DNA of 64,000 nucleotides, from assembly GCA_038025085.1 (NCBI GenBank), contig CM076154.1, positions 32,418,501 through 32,482,500 of the forward strand, given 5' to 3'. Below, piece after piece: positions 59,869 through 64,000 of the stretch. Origin of the DNA: Tetragonia tetragonoides. Taxonomy: Eukaryota > Streptophyta > Magnoliopsida > Caryophyllales > Aizoaceae. The notes under the pieces were generated by a model, which had not been told where the DNA came from, searched no databases, and was given only the letters and a program-made list of their open reading frames with translations. The translations under genes were made by a program, and so were the position numbers. Each line of letters opens with the position of its first letter. Positions within the stretch are counted from its first letter, which is position 1.

Positions 59869-62800
59869 GGCTCCTCATTTGAAATGTTAGAGGGATGAAT
59901 AAACCCTCTAAATTTAGAGATATTAAGAAGTATATCCTAATAAATAAAGTTTGCTTTCTGGCACTTCTTGAGACAAGAGTTAAGGAGAATAAAAAGTCTA
60001 CAGTTGCTAATAGACTTAATAATCAATGGTTACATTTTTGTAATCACTCTGATGTTATCAATGGTTTGGATCTCTTGGGATCCTGGATTGCTCACTGTTC
60101 AGGTAATACACACATCTGACCAGTTTGCTCATGTGAGAATCAATTTTGCATGTGGTACTATGTTTTTGTTGACTGTAGTGTATGCTAAGAACTGTGTTGC
60201 AGCTAGACGAAGATGCTGAAATGAAATTGAAGCTTTTGGGAGGAATATTACTGATCCTTGGCTAGTTAGGGGTGATTTTTAATGCTACTTTGCATGCTTC
60301 AGAAAGAGTTCAGTATGGAAATTTTGTGTCTGGTACTGATAAGCTTCATAATTTTTGTCATAATTTAAATCTGGAGGACATTAAAGCAAAGGGTATGGAT
60401 TTCACCTGGAGCAACAAGCAGAAGGCTCAAGATCGTGTTTATAGCAAGATAGATAGAGTACTTGGGAATTTTGAATGGATTTCTAAATATCCTAATGTTG
60501 AGGCAGATTATTTGGCTCCTTATATATCTGACAATTCCCCTGTCGTTATTGTGCTACAAGAAGATCTAAACACCACAAGAAAACCTTTCAGATTCTTTAA
60601 CCTGTGGACTAGCAGACCAGAGTTTAAGGAACTGATTGAAGATAACTGGCAGTATGAGGGTCAGGGCTCTAGAATGTTCAGGGTTCTACAGAAACATAAA
60701 AGGGTTAAAGTTGCTATTAAGAATTTCAGTATTTATTGCCCTAATCTTGAGGCAAAAAGACTTGCTGCACAGGGGTCCCTGCTGAATACCCAGGCTTTAC
60801 TGGCTGCTGATCTTTTCAATGAAAATCTGATTAATAGAGAGCATGAGGAGCAAGTGGTTTTGAGTAAATTGAGAGATACTGAAGAATGTATCATGAAACA
60901 AAAATCCAGACTTGACTGGATAAGGCATGGGATGATAATACTAGGTATTTTCACGCCTGTGTAAAGAGTAGAAGAGCAGTTAATAAAATTTCTACAATCT
61001 ATACAGCTTATAATGTGAAGCTAACCGATGATAAGGAGGTCCGGGAAAAGTTTGTTTCTTTTTTCAAGAGCATGATGGGGTCTTCTCCAGCTAAGCTCCC
61101 AGCTATTGACCCTGCAATTATGAAGAATGGACCATGCTTATCTGTTGATCAACAGATTGAGATCTATAAATATTTTACTGCACTGGAGATTAAGAAAGCG
61201 TTGTGGGAGATTGCTGATAACAAAGCTCCTAGCCCCAATGGCTTTACTGCTGCGTTTTACAAGGCATCTTGGGATCATATTGGTCCTGACATTGTGAATG
61301 CTATCACAAGCACATTCCACTCAGGTAATCTACTAAAATCTCTTAACTACACATCTGTGACTCTTCTGCCTAAGAAGATGAACCCCACATATGTCAGTGA
61401 ATACCGCCCTATTGCTTGCTGCAATGTGTTATATAAAATCCATTCTAAAACTCTAGCAAACAGAGTTAGTACAGTGTTGCATGAACTTATTCTACTTGAG
61501 CAGTCTGGATTTATAAAGAGGAGGCTAATTGGAGATAACATCATTCTGGCGCATGAAATCATTAAACATTATGGTAGAAAGAGCATCTCCCCTAGATGCA
61601 CTCTTAAGATTGATCTTAGGAAGGCGTATGATTCAGTTGAATGGAGCTTCATTGAACAAGTACTCCTGGGGATGCATTTTCATGTCAAGTTTGTGAAATG
61701 GATTATTATGTGCATATCTTCTGTTAGCTACTCTAGAATGTTCAATGGCAGCCCTTTGGATCCATTTGCAGCTAAGAGAGGTTTGAGACAAGGGAACCCC
61801 AAGTCCCCTTATCTCTTTGTAATTGCAATGGATTACTTGTCCAGATGCCTCAGGGAGTTGAAGAATGAAAGGAGTTTCAAGTACCACCCTCGCTGTAAGA
61901 AATTTTCAATGGTGCATTGTGTGTTTGCTGATGATCTATTGTTGTTCTCTAGAGGAGACACTGAATCTCTTGCTGCATTATTTGATAAATTCAATATATT
62001 CTCTGCCTGTTCTGGATTGAAAGCAAATGAGAGTAAATCAGAGATATATTTTGGAGGTGTTGATAATGCTATGAAGCAAAACATTATTTCTTCTCTGGGA
62101 ATGCAGGAAGGGGAACTACCCTTCAGGTACCTAGCAGTACCCTTGACGTCAAAAAGACTCCAAGCTTGTCACTTTGATCCTTTAATACAGAGAATGACAA
62201 ATAGGATACAGTCATGGACATCAAATTTCCCGTCCTGTGCAAGGAGACTCCAACTCATTAAGTTTGTTTTGTTTTCATTACAAAATTTTTGGGCGCAATT
62301 CTTTCATATACCCATGAGTGTGATCCACAATATTGAGCAGATTTGCAGATGCTTCTTGTGGACTGGTACAGCAAACCCTAGCTCTAGAGTCCTGATGGCT
62401 TGGGAAGATCTTTGTACGCCAGCTGCAAGGGGTGGATTGGGATTATCCAATTTCAAATATTGGAACAAAGCTTCCCTTAGCAAATTATTATGGGATATTC
62501 AACATAATAAAGAGAAATTATGGGTGCAATAGGTCAGTGATTTCTACATAAAAAACAAGGACTTCTGGATCATGGAGAAGCCACTACAGGCTGCTTGGCT
62601 AATACAGAAAATATTTGATAGTAAAGCTGATCTACAACAGTTTTTTATGTAATTATGCTGTGTATAAGGTGAACAAAGCATACAAGACCTTCTTTCCTGT
62701 GAAGCCTAGAGTATTCTGGACTCCCCTGGTGTGGAACTCTATTGCCATGCCTAGATGGAGGTTCATTAGTTGGCTGTGCATAAAGGAAAGACTCCCTGTA

Positions 62801-63211
62801 TGGAAGAACCTGTATAAGACTGGTGTGCATGGTCCTAGTATATGTATCCTGTGTAAACAGAATGAAGAAAGCTTCCAACACACTTTCTTTGAGTGTGAGT
62901 TTGTGATGCAGCTATGGCAGAGGACCTTCAAATGGCTAGATCAGCCAACCCAGCTCGAGATGGCCAGATGTGTATAAGTGTGTGATTTAGCCAAGGGCAA
63001 GCGTATACAGAAGAGAACAGTTGGTGCCTGCTTTGCTGGAGTTATATACTTCACCTGGAGAGAACGAAATGCAAGAGTGTTCCAGGAAAGAAGCTCTAAT
63101 GCTGAACAGGTGATGAAGATAATCATTGGAGCGCTGGATGCCAGAGCTGCAGGAGCAACAAACAAGAAAATTAGAGATTATTTCTTGTGTCATTTGAATT
63201 ATTATTGTTGA
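59865..63211 (+). pseudogene. LINE ORF2: endonuclease, RT, zf-RVT, broken
   Basis: ATG at 59865 overlaps the ORF1 stop. Codon 6 is TGA where the family has Trp (LIWNVRG). The endonuclease (LETRVKENK) is split over three frames to about 60270. From there FTWSNKQ, RVYSKIDRVLGN and SDNSPVV complete it. A shift near 60955 leads to the RT (61015-62532): NKAPSPNGFT, YRPIACCN, KIDLRKAYD, RQGNPKSPYL and the catalytic FADD. TAG near 62530 and a shift near 62640 precede the zf-RVT part (CILCKQNEESFQHTFFEC) and the end at 63211. Active-site Asp residues of the RT remain. Confidence 0.88.
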
Positions 63212-63415
63212 GTTTTGTGAGATGTAGGATTGTCTATGTCTTTAAGTTTATACTGCTGATAGAAGTTTATTTGTCCTAGAGAAGTTGCTGTGACTACCTC
63301 TAGCTACGAAGGATGTAGGTGTGTTGGTGTGTTTAATCTGTACTGTACCCATCCACTTTAAAAGTAATTTAATACAAATATTTACTTTCCAAATAAAAAA
63401 ATTACCAGTTGGAAA

Positions 63416-63607
63416 TAACGAGCACTAAGATGGAGAGAACACACCCTAATATTGTTAAGGTGAATGATGCACATGTCTCATCACATTATGCTGCAATCTT
63501 CCACTAAGGGAATAGGGTTGTTAGGATTGTAACACTTGACACTATGGTCATCTGACTCTGATACCAAATTTTGTAACCAATTCAACCAAAAAATTTATAT
63601 GATTAAC
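63416..63607 (-). repeat. LTR-end and PBS-like sequence
   Basis: On the minus strand GGTTACAAAATT is followed by TGGTATCAGAGTCAG (about 63554-63569), a primer binding site. This suggests the 5' LTR edge of a minus-strand retroelement, with a hAT-MITE inserted in the LTR. No coding follows within the 150 bases before the LINE duplication. Confidence 0.45.
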
Positions 63608-64000
63608 TAGGGGTGAGCAGAAATTCAGGGTACCCAGTACCGGAACCGGAATTGGTTAGGAACCGTTGGTTGCGAAACCGGAACCGGTCTAACCAATTCC
63701 AATTCCAATTCCCAAAAATAGGAATCGGTACCAATCAATTCCAATTCCAATTCCTGGCTTTTGGGAACCAGAACCGGTTGGGTACCCAGTGCAAAAAAAA
63801 TAAATGACTTTTTTTCTTTGTTAGAAATGAAGTGATTTTCTAGTAAAGTTAGTAGTTTAAAATTTTCCATTTGTAATTTTAATGTTTTTAATGATTGTAT
63901 TTGTAAAATTAATAATTAAATTATTGTATATGTTATTTAAATTTTGATTTACACTGTGAAGTATTTTGATTGTAATATTTGATTATATGTTTGCGGTATT
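63608..64000. mobile_element. hAT-type MITE, left part (cut by window end)
   Basis: It starts TAGGGGTGAGCAG, like the MITE at 27417. It then has a GGAACCGGAACCGG/AATTCCAATTCC-rich subterminal region typical of these non-autonomous elements, followed by AT-rich sequence. The right end lies beyond the window. The 8 bases before it are TGATTAAC. Confidence 0.65.

Larger units (their letters stand above)
58381..63399 (+). mobile_element. Full-length L1-type LINE
   Basis: It is flanked by a perfect 16-bp target duplication AATTACCAGTTGGAAA (58365-58380 and 63400-63415). It ends in a short A-rich tail. ORF1 and ORF2 overlap by four bases (ATGA at 59865-59868). Both carry stops and frameshifts. It lacks the RNase H seen in the LINE at 49.2 kb. 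Confidence 0.93.

Overview
The window is nuclear DNA from a flowering plant, most likely a eudicot. It has spliced genes with large AT-rich introns, germin-like proteins, an LRR receptor-like kinase and abundant plant-type transposons. Composition and element families would fit a Caryophyllales/Amaranthaceae genome, but that is inference. Only three host loci are supported. They are an LRR receptor pseudokinase (1443-7280, two exons, close to Arabidopsis At1g60630), a germin-like pseudogene with a one-base insertion (7960-8716), and an apparently intact germin-like gene (52529-56863) whose single intron has grown to 3.6 kb. Almost everything else is transposable elements and their debris.

Layout. 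1-8.7 kb holds the kinase and the broken germin copy. 8.7-11.25 kb is AT-rich flank with a Helitron 3' end and small MITEs. 11.25-28.1 kb is an array of about 206-bp tandem repeats split by three insertions: a 9.2-kb Ty3/Gypsy chromovirus (11311-20532), a full-length L1-type LINE on the minus strand (20997-26127, 14-bp target duplication) and a 557-bp hAT-type MITE (27417-27973, 8-bp target duplication). 28.1-37.4 kb is gene-free. It contains an LTR remnant, two inverted minisatellite-bearing MITEs (31.1 and 35.1 kb), a head-to-head inverted repeat (32.2-32.8 kb) and a minus-strand degenerate retroelement with a TATA/poly(A)/PBS arrangement that suggests an endogenous pararetrovirus. 37379-48929 is a minus-strand Ty1/Copia element whose leader was invaded by a solo LTR (itself carrying a LINE fragment and a MITE) and by a complete 3.46-kb hAT transposon with perfect 8-bp target duplications. 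49.2-50.7 kb is a 5'-truncated LINE with an RNase H domain. 50.8-51.75 kb is an LTR fragment set. 52.5-56.9 kb is the intact germin gene. 58381-63399 is a plus-strand full-length LINE with a perfect 16-bp target duplication. The window ends in another hAT-MITE.

How things fit together. The two germin-like genes are paralogues sharing intron position and phase, about 44 kb apart and separated by the transposon complex. One is disabled and the other keeps all four metal ligands. The kinase keeps its ATP loop but has lost the catalytic HRD aspartate, so it is probably a signalling scaffold. None of the transposons with recognisable proteins looks autonomous now. Nearly every recognisable premature stop is a C-to-T or G-to-A change, as expected from decay of methylated cytosines. 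I found no CRISPR, operon-like or clearly novel protein system. The most notable items are the multiply-invaded tandem array, the Helitron-invaded germin intron, the pararetrovirus-like segment with its inverted repeat, and the chromovirus with a mismatched 3' LTR and an extra ORF upstream of gag.
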